Positions 16,430-25,270 of a stretch of DNA of 64,000 nucleotides are shown one piece after another. Each line of letters starts with the position of its first letter. The first letter of the stretch is position 1. The stretch is from Alkalilimnicola sp. S0819 (GTDB taxonomy: Bacteria; Pseudomonadota; Gammaproteobacteria; Nitrococcales; WHIW01): the NCBI RefSeq assembly GCF_009295635.1, contig NZ_WHIW01000006.1, positions 124,001 to 188,000 of the forward strand, in the 5' to 3' direction. The translations under genes were made by a program, and so were the position numbers. Under the pieces are notes generated by a model. The model saw only the letters and a list, made by a program, of their open reading frames with translations, had not been told where the DNA came from and did no database searches.

Positions 16430-17608
16430 ATGAAGCCCTTGCCCGTCACCGCCTACACCCTGAGCAATGCCCTGGGCACCGGCCGCGCCGCCAGCCTGCA
16501 AGGCCTGCGCGAAGCCCGCAGCGGCCTGCGCCCCCTGCCCGCGGGCCAGGCGCCGGTGGATACCTGGGTGGGCGCGGTGGAAGGCCTGGACGCCGTGCGC
16601 CTGCCCGCGGAACTCGCCCGCTACGATTGCCGCAATAACCGCCTCGCCCAGCTCACCCTGGAGGCCGATAACTTCGCGGACACCGTGCGCGAGGCCATCG
16701 CCCGTTACGGCGCCGAGCGCATCGGCCTGTTCATGGGCACCAGCACCGCCGGCATCGCCGAAACCGAACGCGCCTACACCGAGGCCAGCGACCCGGAGCA
16801 TCTGCCCGAGCGCTTCGACTACCACGCCAGCCACGATCTGTACTCCCTCACCGATTTCAGCCGCCGGTATCTTGGCCTGCGGGGCCCGGCGCTCACCGTG
16901 AGCACCGCCTGCTCCTCCAGCGCCAAGGTCTTCGCCGTGGCCCGGCGCCATATCGACGCCGGCCTGATCGATGCCGCCGTGGTGGGCGGTGTCGACAGCC
17001 TGTGCCTGACCACGCTCTACGGTTTCGGCTCCCTGGAGCTGGTTTCCAGCGAGCCCTGCCGCCCCTGGGATGCCCGGCGCAAGGGCATCTCCATCGGCGA
17101 GGCGGGGGGCTACGCGCTGCTGGAGCCCCAGGCCGATTCGCGGGTGAGCCTGCTCGGCTACGGCGAGAGCAGCGATGCCCACCACATGTCCTCGCCCCAC
17201 CCGGAAGGGGCGGGCGCCGCCGAGGCCATGCGCCAGGCCCTGAGCCGGGCGGGCCTGGCGGGCGACTCGGTGGACTATATGAACCTGCACGGCACCGCCA
17301 CACCGGCCAACGATGCCGCCGAGGACGCGGCCGTAATCAGTGTGCTGGGCGAGCGGACCGCCTGTAGCTCCACCAAGGGGGCCACCGGCCACACCCTGGG
17401 TGCTGCCGGCATCACCGAGGCACTGTTCTGTGTGCTGGCGCTGGAGGAAGGCTTCCTGCCCCCCACCATCCACAGTGAGCAACCGGACCCGGCGCTACGG
17501 GCACGGATCGTGCGCGAGACCACCCCCCAGCCCCTGCGCGTGGCCATGACCAATTCCCTGGGCTTTGGCGGCAGCAACGCCACCCTGGTATTCGGAAGGA
17601 GCACTTGA
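16430..17608 (+). CDS. Beta-ketoacyl-ACP synthase (ApeO-like), right arm
   Basis: 392 residues from the ATG at 16430; the frame is open further upstream but that stretch contains the inverted repeat and has no coding look. Catalytic residues are Cys161 in VSTACSSSA, His287 in LHGTATP, Lys316 and His321 in GATGHTLG. With the non-catalytic partner encoded next, it forms a classic ketosynthase/chain-length-factor pair like ApeO/ApeC, expected to perform the iterative elongation. The genes touch (stop TGA and next ATG share one base). Confidence 0.88.
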   Translation: MKPLPVTAYTLSNALGTGRAASLQGLREARSGLRPLPAGQAPVDTWVGAVEGLDAVRLPAELARYDCRNNRLAQLTLEADNFADTVREAIARYGAERIGLFMGTSTAGIAETERAYTEASDPEHLPERFDYHASHDLYSLTDFSRRYLGLRGPALTVSTACSSSAKVFAVARRHIDAGLIDAAVVGGVDSLCLTTLYGFGSLELVSSEPCRPWDARRKGISIGEAGGYALLEPQADSRVSLLGYGESSDAHHMSSPHPEGAGAAEAMRQALSRAGLAGDSVDYMNLHGTATPANDAAEDAAVISVLGERTACSSTKGATGHTLGAAGITEALFCVLALEEGFLPPTIHSEQPDPALRARIVRETTPQPLRVAMTNSLGFGGSNATLVFGRST

Positions 17609-18384
17609 TGCGGATCGGCTTGCAGCGCATTGCCCTGCTGGCGCCGGGCCTGAACGGCTGGGAGGCGGCGCGCCCGATCCTCGCCGGCGAGCGAGCCTGG
17701 GCCGAGCAGGCCCTGGACAAGCCCGTGCCCCAGAGCCTGAAGGCCGGCACCCGACGGCGCACCACCAACACCATCAAGTTCGCCGTGCTGCTGGCCGAAC
17801 AGGCCCTGGCCGAGGCCGCCCGCGCGCCCACCGCGCTGGTGTTCGCCTCCGCCGCCGGCGATGCGGACATCACCGACAGCCTGTGCGACGCGCTGGCCCA
17901 ACCCGGACGCCCGGTCTCCCCCACCCAGTTCCACAACTCGGTGCACAATGCCCCGGCGGGTTACCAGGCCCTCGCCAGCGGCTCCCGCGCCCCCAGCAGC
18001 AGTGTTGCCGCGGGGGATGCGAGCTTCGCCGCCGGCCTGCTGGAGGCCGCCACCACGGTGCTCGCCGAGCGCGCACCGGTGCTGCTGCTGGCCTACGACT
18101 GGGCCGGCCCCCGGCGGCTCGCCGAACGCAGCGGCATTCATCAGAGCTTCGGCCTGGCGCTTTTGCTCAGCCCCGAGCCCGGCCCCTGGCGGCTGGATCT
18201 GGATCCCCCGGCCGTCGCCGAGGCCGATACCTGCGCCGATGCCGGCCTGGAGGGCCTGCGCCAGGCCAACCCCATCGCCCGCGCCCTGCCCCTGCTGCAA
18301 TGCCTGGCCGGCGCCGGTCACATCGCGACCCTGCCCTATCTGGGCGAGCTGGGCCTGCGGGTGGAGCTGCGCCGTGAGCATTGA
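17608..18384 (+). CDS. Ketosynthase-like chain-length factor (ApeC-like)
   Basis: 258 residues from the ATG at 17608, preceded by AAGGAG at 17596-17601. The QFHNSVHNAPAGYQAL stretch and a preceding VFASAAGD are recognisable ketosynthase fold, but the catalytic Cys position reads SVAAGDASF and the C-terminal His motifs are absent. This is the PF13723-type short partner that pairs with the ketosynthase encoded just upstream. It is a different protein from the partner at 3998, so the cluster has two active/inactive pairs at opposite ends. Confidence 0.78.
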   Translation: MRIGLQRIALLAPGLNGWEAARPILAGERAWAEQALDKPVPQSLKAGTRRRTTNTIKFAVLLAEQALAEAARAPTALVFASAAGDADITDSLCDALAQPGRPVSPTQFHNSVHNAPAGYQALASGSRAPSSSVAAGDASFAAGLLEAATTVLAERAPVLLLAYDWAGPRRLAERSGIHQSFGLALLLSPEPGPWRLDLDPPAVAEADTCADAGLEGLRQANPIARALPLLQCLAGAGHIATLPYLGELGLRVELRREH

Positions 18385-18820
18385 GCGGCTCGAGATCGAG
18401 GCCATGATCCCCCACGCCGGGCGCATGTGCCTGCTGGAATCGGTGAGCCGCTGGGACGAGGACGAGATCGTCTGCCGCACCAGCAGCCATCGCGCCGACA
18501 GCAACCCCTTGCGCCGGGACGGGCGGCTGCACGCGGTGCACGGCCTGGAATACGGTGCCCAGGCCATGGCCATCCACGGCGCCCTGCGCGCCCGCGCCGC
18601 CGGGGGCGCAGGACTGGGCGGCGGCTATCTGGCGGCGGCCCGACCGCTGACCCTGCACTGCCAGCGGCTGGACGATCTGCCCGGGGAACTGGAAGTGCGC
18701 GCCCGGCACCTGTTCAGCAGCGGCGGCAACCTGATGTACGAATTCAGTCTGCACCACGACGAGCGCCTGCTGCTGGAAGGCCGGGCCACCGTGGTGGAAG
18801 CGGCGGAGGACACCCCATGA
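18374..18820 (+). CDS. Hotdog-fold 3-hydroxyacyl-ACP dehydratase (ApeP-type)
   Basis: 148 residues from a GTG at 18374 inside the end of the upstream gene. The opening MIPHAGRMCLLESV is the common start of the longer dehydratases of aryl polyene clusters, and the central HGLEYGAQAMAIHGAL matches the hotdog helix. Together with the 98-residue dehydratase at 12190 it would form the two-subunit dehydratase known from ApeI/ApeP. The stop overlaps the reductase start (ATGA), so reductase and dehydratase are coupled. Which subunit carries the catalytic His and acid is not certain from sequence. Confidence 0.75.
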   Translation: MSIERLEIEAMIPHAGRMCLLESVSRWDEDEIVCRTSSHRADSNPLRRDGRLHAVHGLEYGAQAMAIHGALRARAAGGAGLGGGYLAAARPLTLHCQRLDDLPGELEVRARHLFSSGGNLMYEFSLHHDERLLLEGRATVVEAAEDTP

Positions 18821-19536
18821 AGCGCGCCCTGGTCACCGGCGGCAGCGGCGATATCGGCGCGGCGGTCTGCCGCGCGCTGGCCGAGAGCGGCCTGCATGTC
18901 ATCGTCCACGCCAACAGCCGTCTGGAACGCGCCCGGGCACTGGCGGAGGCGCTGCGGGCCGCGGGCCACAGCGCCGAGGCGCTGGCCTTCGATCTCACCG
19001 ACGAGCCCGCCTGTCGCGCGGCGCTGGAAGGCCTGCTGGAGAGCGGCCCCATCCAGGTGCTGGTGAACAACGCCGGGCTGCACGACGATGCGCCGCTCGC
19101 CGGCATGCCCGCCGAGCAGTGGCGCCGGGTGGTGGAGGTCAATCTCAACGGCTTCTACAACGTCACTCAGCCCCTGCTGCTGCCCATGGCCCGCACCCGC
19201 TGGGGGCGGATCATCAGCCTCTCCTCGGTGGCCGCCCAGTTGGGCAACCGCGGCCAGAGCAATTACGCCGCCGCCAAGGCCGGGTTGCACGGCGCCAGCC
19301 GTTCGCTGGCCCTGGAGATGGCCTCGCGCAACATCACCGTGAACGTGGTTTCCCCCGGGGTGATCGCCGGCGAAATGACCAGCGAGGTCTTCGACGCCGA
19401 GACCATCAAGCGCATCGTACCCATGCGCCGCGCCGGCACGCCCGAGGAGGTCGCCGCGCTGGTGAATTTTCTCGCCTCCGAGCAGGCGGGCTATATTTCC
19501 GGCCAGGTCATCGGCATCAACGGCGCGATGGGTTAG
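18817..19536 (+). CDS. fabG: 3-oxoacyl-ACP reductase, SDR family (ApeQ/FabG-like)
   Basis: 239 residues, the usual FabG length. The NADP-binding TGGSGDIGAAV is at the N-terminus, NNAGLHDD marks the SDR NNAG motif, and the catalytic Ser (ISLSSVAAQ), Tyr and Lys (SNYAAAKAG) are all present. It reduces the 3-oxoacyl-ACP formed by each ketosynthase cycle. The symbol names the family only: this is the cluster copy, and a housekeeping fabG is expected elsewhere. It overlaps the dehydratase stop by 4 bp and ends the core polyene genes. Confidence 0.86.
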   Translation: MKRALVTGGSGDIGAAVCRALAESGLHVIVHANSRLERARALAEALRAAGHSAEALAFDLTDEPACRAALEGLLESGPIQVLVNNAGLHDDAPLAGMPAEQWRRVVEVNLNGFYNVTQPLLLPMARTRWGRIISLSSVAAQLGNRGQSNYAAAKAGLHGASRSLALEMASRNITVNVVSPGVIAGEMTSEVFDAETIKRIVPMRRAGTPEEVAALVNFLASEQAGYISGQVIGINGAMG

Positions 19537-19547
19537 TGTCGTAGCTC

Positions 19548-20315
19548 ATGAACAAGCGTTTCTGCATCGTCATTCCCGCCTATAACGAGGCCGCCACCAT
19601 CAGTGAAGTGGTGGCCGGCGCGGTGGAATACGCCCCGGTGCTGGTGGTGGACGACGGCTCCAGCGACGACACCGCCGAGCGGGCTCGCGCCGCGGGGGCG
19701 ACAGTACTGGTCAACGCCGAGAACGCCGGCAAGGCGGCAAGCCTGTGGCGGGGCATGGTACAGGCCATGAACGAGGGGGCGGACGCGGTGATCACCATGG
19801 ATGCCGACGCCCAGCACGACCCGGCGGAGCTGCCCCGGCTGCAGGGCGCCCATATCACCTTCCCCCAACGGGTGATTCTGGGCGCGCGGCTGCGCGAGCG
19901 CCACGCCACGCCGCCGCTGCGCCTGTTCGGCAATCGCATGGCCAATTTCTGGATCTCCTGGGCCGCCGGGCACCCGGTGGCGGACAGCCAGACGGGCTAC
20001 CGGGTCTACCCCACGGAGCTGCTGGGCCGCCTGAAACCCGCCGTGGCCCGGGAGCGCAGCTTCGTGTTCGAGAGCGAGATCCTGATCGAGGCCGCGCGCC
20101 TGGGCTACCCCACCGAGCCCGTGCCCATCACCGCCATCTACCGTCCCACCGCGCGGGCCAGCTACTACCGGGGCGGGCTGGATACCTGGCGCATCGTGCG
20201 CATGGTGGGCGGCAAGCTGCTCGCCCGCGGCATGTACCCGCAGGGGCTGTGGCGCTCCCTGCGCCCACCGCGCCCGGCCCGCCCGGAAGCCGCAGACCAT
20301 GAGCGCACGCACTAG
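19548..20315 (+). CDS. Family 2 glycosyltransferase
   Basis: 255 residues with the GT-A core IVIPAYNEAATI, the VVDDGSSDDT nucleotide-binding motif and the DXD-like ITMDADAQHDP. No long membrane segments are present, so it is cytoplasmic or peripheral. GT2 proteins of this dolichol-phosphate-mannose-synthase-like type are regular members of aryl polyene and xanthomonadin clusters, where they may glycosylate the lipid anchor or head group. It follows the reductase by 11 bp and overlaps the next gene by 17 bp. Confidence 0.83.
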   Translation: MNKRFCIVIPAYNEAATISEVVAGAVEYAPVLVVDDGSSDDTAERARAAGATVLVNAENAGKAASLWRGMVQAMNEGADAVITMDADAQHDPAELPRLQGAHITFPQRVILGARLRERHATPPLRLFGNRMANFWISWAAGHPVADSQTGYRVYPTELLGRLKPAVARERSFVFESEILIEAARLGYPTEPVPITAIYRPTARASYYRGGLDTWRIVRMVGGKLLARGMYPQGLWRSLRPPRPARPEAADHERTH

Positions 20316-20970
20316 CCTGCGCCGCCTGCGCGAGGACCGGGATGCGCTGTTCACCCTGGTGCTCGCGCAGCTGCTGATCCTGCTGAGCGGTGGGCTGCTG
20401 TATCTGTGGCGCCTCTACCAGGTCTGGTCCCGGGCCCGGCGCGCGCCCACCGCGGTGCCGCGCGCCGAACTGATCCTGGTGCTGGGTCACCGGCTTACAG
20501 CCGGGGACCAGCTGAGCCGGCTCTACCGCCAGCGCCTGGCCCGTGCCCGGGCGCTGCTGCAGGCACACCCCGGGGCCCGCGCCCTGCTGCTGGGCGGGCT
20601 CACCGGGGGGCGGATCAGCGAGGCGGAGGCAGGGCGGCGTTATCTGGCCGAACACGGCATTGCCGAAGAACGGCTGCTGCTGGAGGAGCAATCCGGCGAC
20701 ACCCTGCAGAATCTGGTCAACGCCCGCTCGCTGCTGGCCCGGGCCGAGGACGAGCGGGTGCTGATCACCAGCCGCTTCCACCTGGCGCGCGCCCTGGCCC
20801 TGACCGAGGGCTTGAACCTCGGCGCGCACCCCTGCGCCGCCGATGAACGCCTGGGCGCGGGCAGCGTGCCGGCGATGCTGCTCGAAGCCATGCTGCTGCA
20901 CTGGTACTACACCGGCCGGCGCTGGTCGCTGCTCACCAATAACCGCCGCATGCTGGACCGCATCACCTGA
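20299..20970 (+). CDS. YdcF/SanA-like DUF218 membrane-anchored protein
   Basis: 223 residues. One N-terminal transmembrane helix (LFTLVLAQLLILLSGGLLY) anchors a DUF218 domain starting at ELILVLGHRL, with GARALLLGGL and the EEQSGDTLQN and ITSRFHLARA motifs typical of the family. SanA/ElyC/YdcF proteins act in envelope maintenance; the enzyme activity is not settled. Overlap with the glycosyltransferase places it in the same operon and suggests a role late in the envelope pathway. Confidence 0.78.
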   Translation: MSARTSLRRLREDRDALFTLVLAQLLILLSGGLLYLWRLYQVWSRARRAPTAVPRAELILVLGHRLTAGDQLSRLYRQRLARARALLQAHPGARALLLGGLTGGRISEAEAGRRYLAEHGIAEERLLLEEQSGDTLQNLVNARSLLARAEDERVLITSRFHLARALALTEGLNLGAHPCAADERLGAGSVPAMLLEAMLLHWYYTGRRWSLLTNNRRMLDRIT

Positions 20971-21114
20971 GCCGCCTGCCCCCGCCCCGCGGGCGCGGCG
21001 CCTGGCCGCGAAGGCCTGTGTAAACCAGGAATCGCGCTCAAGCGCCGCGCCTGCATTGTCTGTCGGGCCTTTGCGCTCCATGTCCGGGACTATCCCTGCT
21101 CCGGAGAATCGCTC

Positions 21115-21945
21115 ATGCGCCCCGGCCTCACCCTCGCCCGAGCTTGCCTGTTATTGCTGCTGTGCGCGCTGCTGACCACCGCTTGCAGCAACCGCGAGAG
21201 CGCCGCGCGACTGCCCATCGCCACCCGCAGCCTGCTGCTGGATGAGCCCGCGCCGCACCCCCGCGCCCTGATCGTCTTCCTGCCCGGGGTGGATGATCGG
21301 GCGGAGGACTTCGACCGCCACGGCTTTCTGTTGCTCGCCGGGCGCTTCGGCCTGCGGGCCGATGTGGTGATGGCGGATGCGCATCTGGCCTACTACACCG
21401 AGCGCACCCTGGTGCGCCGGCTGGAGCAGGACGTGATCGGCCCGGCACGAGCAGCGGGGTACCGGCATATCTGGCTGGTGGGTATCTCCATGGGCGGGCT
21501 GGGTTCGTTGCTCTACGCCCGGGAGCACCCGGAGCAGGTGGACGGTATCGTCGCGCTGGCCCCATTTCTTGGCCGCGAGGACTGGCTGGAGGCAGCGGAT
21601 GGCCGGGGCTCGCCGGGCGAGCAACTGGGCTACGGCTTCGAACCGGGCCTGTGGCGCTGGCTGCAGGGCTACGCCCGGGGGGCGCCCCGCCAGCCGCGGC
21701 TGATCCTCGCCTACGGGACCGAAGACCGCTATGCCCTGGGACACCGGCTGCTTGGCGAGTTGCTGCCGGCGCGGCAGATCATCCGCCGGCCGGGCAAACA
21801 CCGCTGGCCCACCTGGATACGCCTGTGGGAGGCGGTGCTGGCCCGGCCGGATTTTCTGCCCCAGGCGCGCCAGCGACCGCCGGCTCGGCTCGGCCGCCCC
21901 GGCACCCCGGAACCGGCTCAGAAGGCGAAGGACAGCCCCACGTAA
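21115..21945 (+). CDS. Lipoprotein alpha/beta hydrolase
   Basis: 276 residues. The signal peptide (ARACLLLLLCALLTTAC) ends in a lipobox with acylated Cys at about residue 23. The hydrolase core has the nucleophile elbow GISMGG, a probable acid in YGTEDRYALG and a late His in GKHRWPTW, giving a plausible Ser-Asp-His triad. It should sit in a membrane facing the periplasm. It is 145 bp downstream of the DUF218 gene, so it may be the last member of the pigment transcript or independent. The substrate is unknown. Confidence 0.7.
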   Translation: MRPGLTLARACLLLLLCALLTTACSNRESAARLPIATRSLLLDEPAPHPRALIVFLPGVDDRAEDFDRHGFLLLAGRFGLRADVVMADAHLAYYTERTLVRRLEQDVIGPARAAGYRHIWLVGISMGGLGSLLYAREHPEQVDGIVALAPFLGREDWLEAADGRGSPGEQLGYGFEPGLWRWLQGYARGAPRQPRLILAYGTEDRYALGHRLLGELLPARQIIRRPGKHRWPTWIRLWEAVLARPDFLPQARQRPPARLGRPGTPEPAQKAKDSPT

Positions 21946-22274
21946 GGGCCGCCCAGGCTCTGCTCGGCGTCCACATCGTCCATGCCCTGCAGCGTGACCC
22001 GCTGGCGGCGCCAGCCGGCGCGCAGCTCCAGCCGGTCACCGACGCGGTAGCCTACATGGGCGCGCACATCGCGCAACTGGCTATCGCCCAGATTCAGGGC
22101 GCTGGCCTCCATACCGGCGTGCCAGCGACTGCGGGGAAGATCCAGCCGCAGCTGCCCGTGATACCGGGGCTCCGTGCCCAGCTGAGGCGCCGGCAGCTCG
22201 GCCCTCCCGGGTAGCGGCAGACACAGCAGCAAGGCCAGGCACGGCCCGGCGTGGTGTGGCAGGCGCATGTTCAT
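21918..22274 (-). CDS. Small predicted outer-membrane beta-barrel or periplasmic protein
   Basis: 118 residues. A signal peptide (ACLALLLCLPLPGRAE-like region) is followed by alternating-polarity strands such as RYHGQLRLDL, VRAHVGYRVG and RLELRAGWRR, and the protein ends GPYVGLSFAF, a C-terminal Phe typical of outer-membrane barrels. About 90 mature residues is small for a barrel, so it could be a fragment or an eight-stranded minimal form. It is convergent with the hydrolase and overlaps its 3' end by 28 bp. I do not recognise the family. Confidence 0.5.
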   Translation of the reverse strand: MNMRLPHHAGPCLALLLCLPLPGRAELPAPQLGTEPRYHGQLRLDLPRSRWHAGMEASALNLGDSQLRDVRAHVGYRVGDRLELRAGWRRQRVTLQGMDDVDAEQSLGGPYVGLSFAF

Positions 22275-22407
22275 CCCCCGCTAAAGACCGCGTTTCAGTG
22301 GAGGCATGCTAGCGGATCGCTCCGCGCCAACCTGGGTGCTGCTTCACACAGCGATAACCGCTTTGTGTTAAAAGAAGAGGCGTTCTGACAGGACGGTGAA
22401 CAACAGC

Positions 22408-23127
22408 ATGGACAAGACGGACAAGTTCCTCGGCCGCTCCCCGGTCAACGACACCCTGATGACCCGGGAATCCTGGAAGATCTTCCAGATCATGGCGGAG
22501 TTCGTGGAGGGCTTCGAGCGGCTGGCGCAAATCAAACCCTCGGTGAGCATGTTCGGCTCGGCGCGCACGCCCCCGGACCACCCCTGGTACAAGCTCGGCG
22601 AAGACATCGCCCGGGCCTTGTCGGATTCGGGCTTCTCGGTGGTCAGCGGCGGCGGCCCGGGGATGATGGAGGCCTTCAACAAGGGGGCCTACGCCGGCAA
22701 GAGCCCCTCCATTGGCCTGAACATCCAGCTGCCCCACGAGCAATCGGGCAACCCGTACCAGGACATCAACCTGAATTTCCGGCACTTTTTCTCGCGCAAG
22801 GTGATGTTCGTCAAGTACGCCGCGGCCTACGTGGTGCTGCCCGGGGGCTTCGGCACATTGGACGAACTGGCCGAGATCCTCACCCTGGTGCAGACCGGCA
22901 AGACCCGGCGCATTCCCATCATCCTGGTGGAAAGCCGCTTTTGGCGCGGTCTGATCGACTGGTTCAAGGACGCGCTGGTGGCGGAGGGCACCATCAACCT
23001 CCAGGATCTGGAGCTGTTCAAGCTGCTGGACACGCCCCGGGAAGTGGTGGACGCGATCTTCGAGCACTACGAGCACCGCGGCTTCGAGCCGTCCCGGGAA
23101 GAGCGCGAGATCCTGCTGGATTTGTAG
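22408..23127 (+). CDS. LOG-family nucleotide hydrolase (TIGR00730 type)
   Basis: 239 residues from the ATG at 22408; a GTG at 22396 is an alternative. The LOG motifs are SGGGPGMMEA and PGGFGTLDE, so the family call is firm. These Rossmann-like enzymes release the base from nucleoside 5'-monophosphates; the plant members activate cytokinins and the bacterial ones have related phosphoribohydrolase activity. The gene stands alone between the hydrolase and the TRAP genes, and no operon partner is evident. Confidence 0.83.
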   Translation: MDKTDKFLGRSPVNDTLMTRESWKIFQIMAEFVEGFERLAQIKPSVSMFGSARTPPDHPWYKLGEDIARALSDSGFSVVSGGGPGMMEAFNKGAYAGKSPSIGLNIQLPHEQSGNPYQDINLNFRHFFSRKVMFVKYAAAYVVLPGGFGTLDELAEILTLVQTGKTRRIPIILVESRFWRGLIDWFKDALVAEGTINLQDLELFKLLDTPREVVDAIFEHYEHRGFEPSREEREILLDL

Positions 23128-23306
23128 CCTTGCGGCGCTGCGGCTTGACGCTGCCCCGCACCGCCGCTAGTTTGAGCGAAAACCGCCCGATACAAGAGCC
23201 GGGCAGCGGCCAGCGGGCGCATCAACCTTATTGCACCACGCGACCACAGGGCGGGGCGGACCACCCCAAGCGGGATGCCCCCTGCCACAGGGGATGACAA
23301 GGCACC

Positions 23307-23876
23307 ATGAAACGTGCGCTCAAGCTGGCCGCGGGCATAGACTGGCTTAACGAGCAGATCGGCCGAATCATCCAGTGGTTCGGCCTGCTCATGATCCTGA
23401 TCGGCGTGTACAACGCCACCGTCCGCTATCTCGGCGCCTTCATCGGCGAAAACCTCAGCTCCAACGCCTACCTCGAAGCCCAGTGGTATCTGTTCGGCGC
23501 CATGTTCATGCTCGGCGGCGGCTACGCGCTGCGCCACAACGTGCATGTGCGGGTGGATGTGGTCTACGGGCGCCTGGGCGAGAAGGGCAAGGCCTGGGTG
23601 GAACTGCTGGGCAGCCTGGTGTTCCTGCTGCCCTTCTGCCTGTTGCTCTTCTACCTCTCGCTGGACTGGGTGGGGCGCTCCTGGGCCATCAACGAGACCT
23701 CCAACAACCCCGGCGGGCTGATCCGCTACCCCATCAAGACGGTGCTGCCCTTCGCCTTCGCCCTGCTGGCGCTGCAGGGGCTGAGCCAGGTGATCAAGGC
23801 CCTGGCGGTGCTGCGCGGCCACCGCGAGCGGCTGTTCGATGCCCCGGCCGAGCGCGCCGAAGCGGAAACCGTATGA
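23307..23876 (+). CDS. TRAP transporter small permease (DctQ family)
   Basis: 189 residues with four hydrophobic segments, including FGLLMILIGVYNATVRY and LGSLVFLLPFCLLLFY, the fold of the small TRAP subunit. A conserved WYLFGAMFMLGGGYALR stretch lies in the second helix region. It joins the large permease and binding protein to make a secondary transporter for a carboxylate or similar anionic solute. The stop overlaps the large permease start by 4 bp (ATGA). Confidence 0.88.
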   Translation: MKRALKLAAGIDWLNEQIGRIIQWFGLLMILIGVYNATVRYLGAFIGENLSSNAYLEAQWYLFGAMFMLGGGYALRHNVHVRVDVVYGRLGEKGKAWVELLGSLVFLLPFCLLLFYLSLDWVGRSWAINETSNNPGGLIRYPIKTVLPFAFALLALQGLSQVIKALAVLRGHRERLFDAPAERAEAETV

Positions 23877-25204
23877 GCATCGACGACATCATCCCGCCGC
23901 TGATGTTCGCCACCGTGCTGCTGCTGATCTTCAGCGGCTACCCGGTGGCCTTCGCGCTGGCCGGCGCCTCGCTGCTGTTCATCCCGGTGGGCATCTGGCT
24001 GGGGTTCTTCGACTTCTCCCTGCTCGGCATCTTGCCCAACGGTGTGTTCAACATCATGGGCAACTACACCCTGCTCGCCGTGCCCTATTTCATCTTCATG
24101 GGCAATATGCTCGAGCGCTCGGGGCTCGCCGAGGACCTGCTGAAGACCATCGGCCAGCTGTTCGGCCCCATGCGCGGCGGCCTCGCGGTGGCGGTGATCC
24201 TGGTGGGCACCCTGCTCGCCGCCGCCACCGGCGTGGTGGGCGCCACCGTGGTATCCATGGCGCTGATCTCGCTGCCGGTGATGCTGCGCTTTGGCTACTC
24301 CCAGAGCTTCTCCACCGGGGTGATCGCCGCCTCGGGCACCCTGGGGCAGGTGATCCCGCCCAGCGTGGTGTTGATCGTGCTCGCCGACCAGATGGGCGTG
24401 TCCGTGGGCAGCCTGTTCCGCGGCTCGCTGATCCCGGGGCTGCTGCTGGCCTCGGCCTACGGGATCTACGCCCTCAGTGTCGCCTGGCTCAACCCGAGCA
24501 CCGCCCCCGCCCTGCCGCCGGAGGAGCGCCCGGCGGACATGGGCAAGCTGCTGCTGCGGGTGGTGTTGGTGCTGATCCCGCCGCTGCTGCTGATCCTGCT
24601 GGTGCTCGGTTCCATCTTCGCCGGCGTGGCCACCCCCACCGAGGCCGGTGCCTTCGGCGCGGTGGGCGCGATCGTACTGGCGGCGGTGAACGGCCGGCTC
24701 AAGCTCAAGACCCTGCTGCAGACCATGGACGGCACGGCCAAGCTTACCGCCATGATCATGTTCATCCTGGTGGGCTCCCGGGCTTTTGCGCTGGTGTTCC
24801 GTGGCTTCTACGGCGATATGTGGGTGGAGGACCTGCTCACCGGTCTGCCGGGCGGCGCGGCGGGCTTCCTGCTGCTGGCGAATCTGGCGGTGTTCGTACT
24901 GGGCTTTTTCATCGACTTCTTCGAGATCGCCTTCATTGTGCTGCCGCTGCTGGTGCCGGCGGCGCGGCTGCTGGGGATCGACCTGACCTGGTTCGGGGTG
25001 ATGATCGCCATCAACCTGCAGACCTCGTTCCTGACGCCACCTTTCGGCTTCTCGCTGTTCTATCTGCGCGGCGCGACCCCATCCCACATCAGAACGACCC
25101 AGATCTACAAGGGAGTGATCCCGTTCATCCTCATTCAGCTGCTGATCCTCGCCCTGGTCATCTGGTATCCGCCGATGGTGACCTGGCTGGGAGGCAAGGG
25201 CTGA
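23873..25204 (+). CDS. TRAP transporter large permease (DctM family)
   Basis: 443 residues from the ATG overlapping the small-permease stop; the open frame before it overlaps the upstream gene out of frame. The sequence is almost entirely membrane helix, with the family features GYPVAFALAG, a GxxxLLAAATGVVGATVVSM segment, GQVIPPSVV and LQTSFLTPPFGF near the end, characteristic of DctM/SiaM subunits. Transport is sodium- or proton-driven in this family. The ligand is not evident. Confidence 0.92.
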   Translation: MSIDDIIPPLMFATVLLLIFSGYPVAFALAGASLLFIPVGIWLGFFDFSLLGILPNGVFNIMGNYTLLAVPYFIFMGNMLERSGLAEDLLKTIGQLFGPMRGGLAVAVILVGTLLAAATGVVGATVVSMALISLPVMLRFGYSQSFSTGVIAASGTLGQVIPPSVVLIVLADQMGVSVGSLFRGSLIPGLLLASAYGIYALSVAWLNPSTAPALPPEERPADMGKLLLRVVLVLIPPLLLILLVLGSIFAGVATPTEAGAFGAVGAIVLAAVNGRLKLKTLLQTMDGTAKLTAMIMFILVGSRAFALVFRGFYGDMWVEDLLTGLPGGAAGFLLLANLAVFVLGFFIDFFEIAFIVLPLLVPAARLLGIDLTWFGVMIAINLQTSFLTPPFGFSLFYLRGATPSHIRTTQIYKGVIPFILIQLLILALVIWYPPMVTWLGGKG

Positions 25205-25270
25205 TACGCCGAATCGCGCGAAGCACCGCGCCCTGTATTCCGGAAAGTAAAGAGAACGAGGAGGAGTACC

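Noticed and set aside
14993-17482. 829-codon minus-strand ORF
   Set aside because: Antisense to the exporter and ketosynthase genes, and it reads through the inverted repeat.
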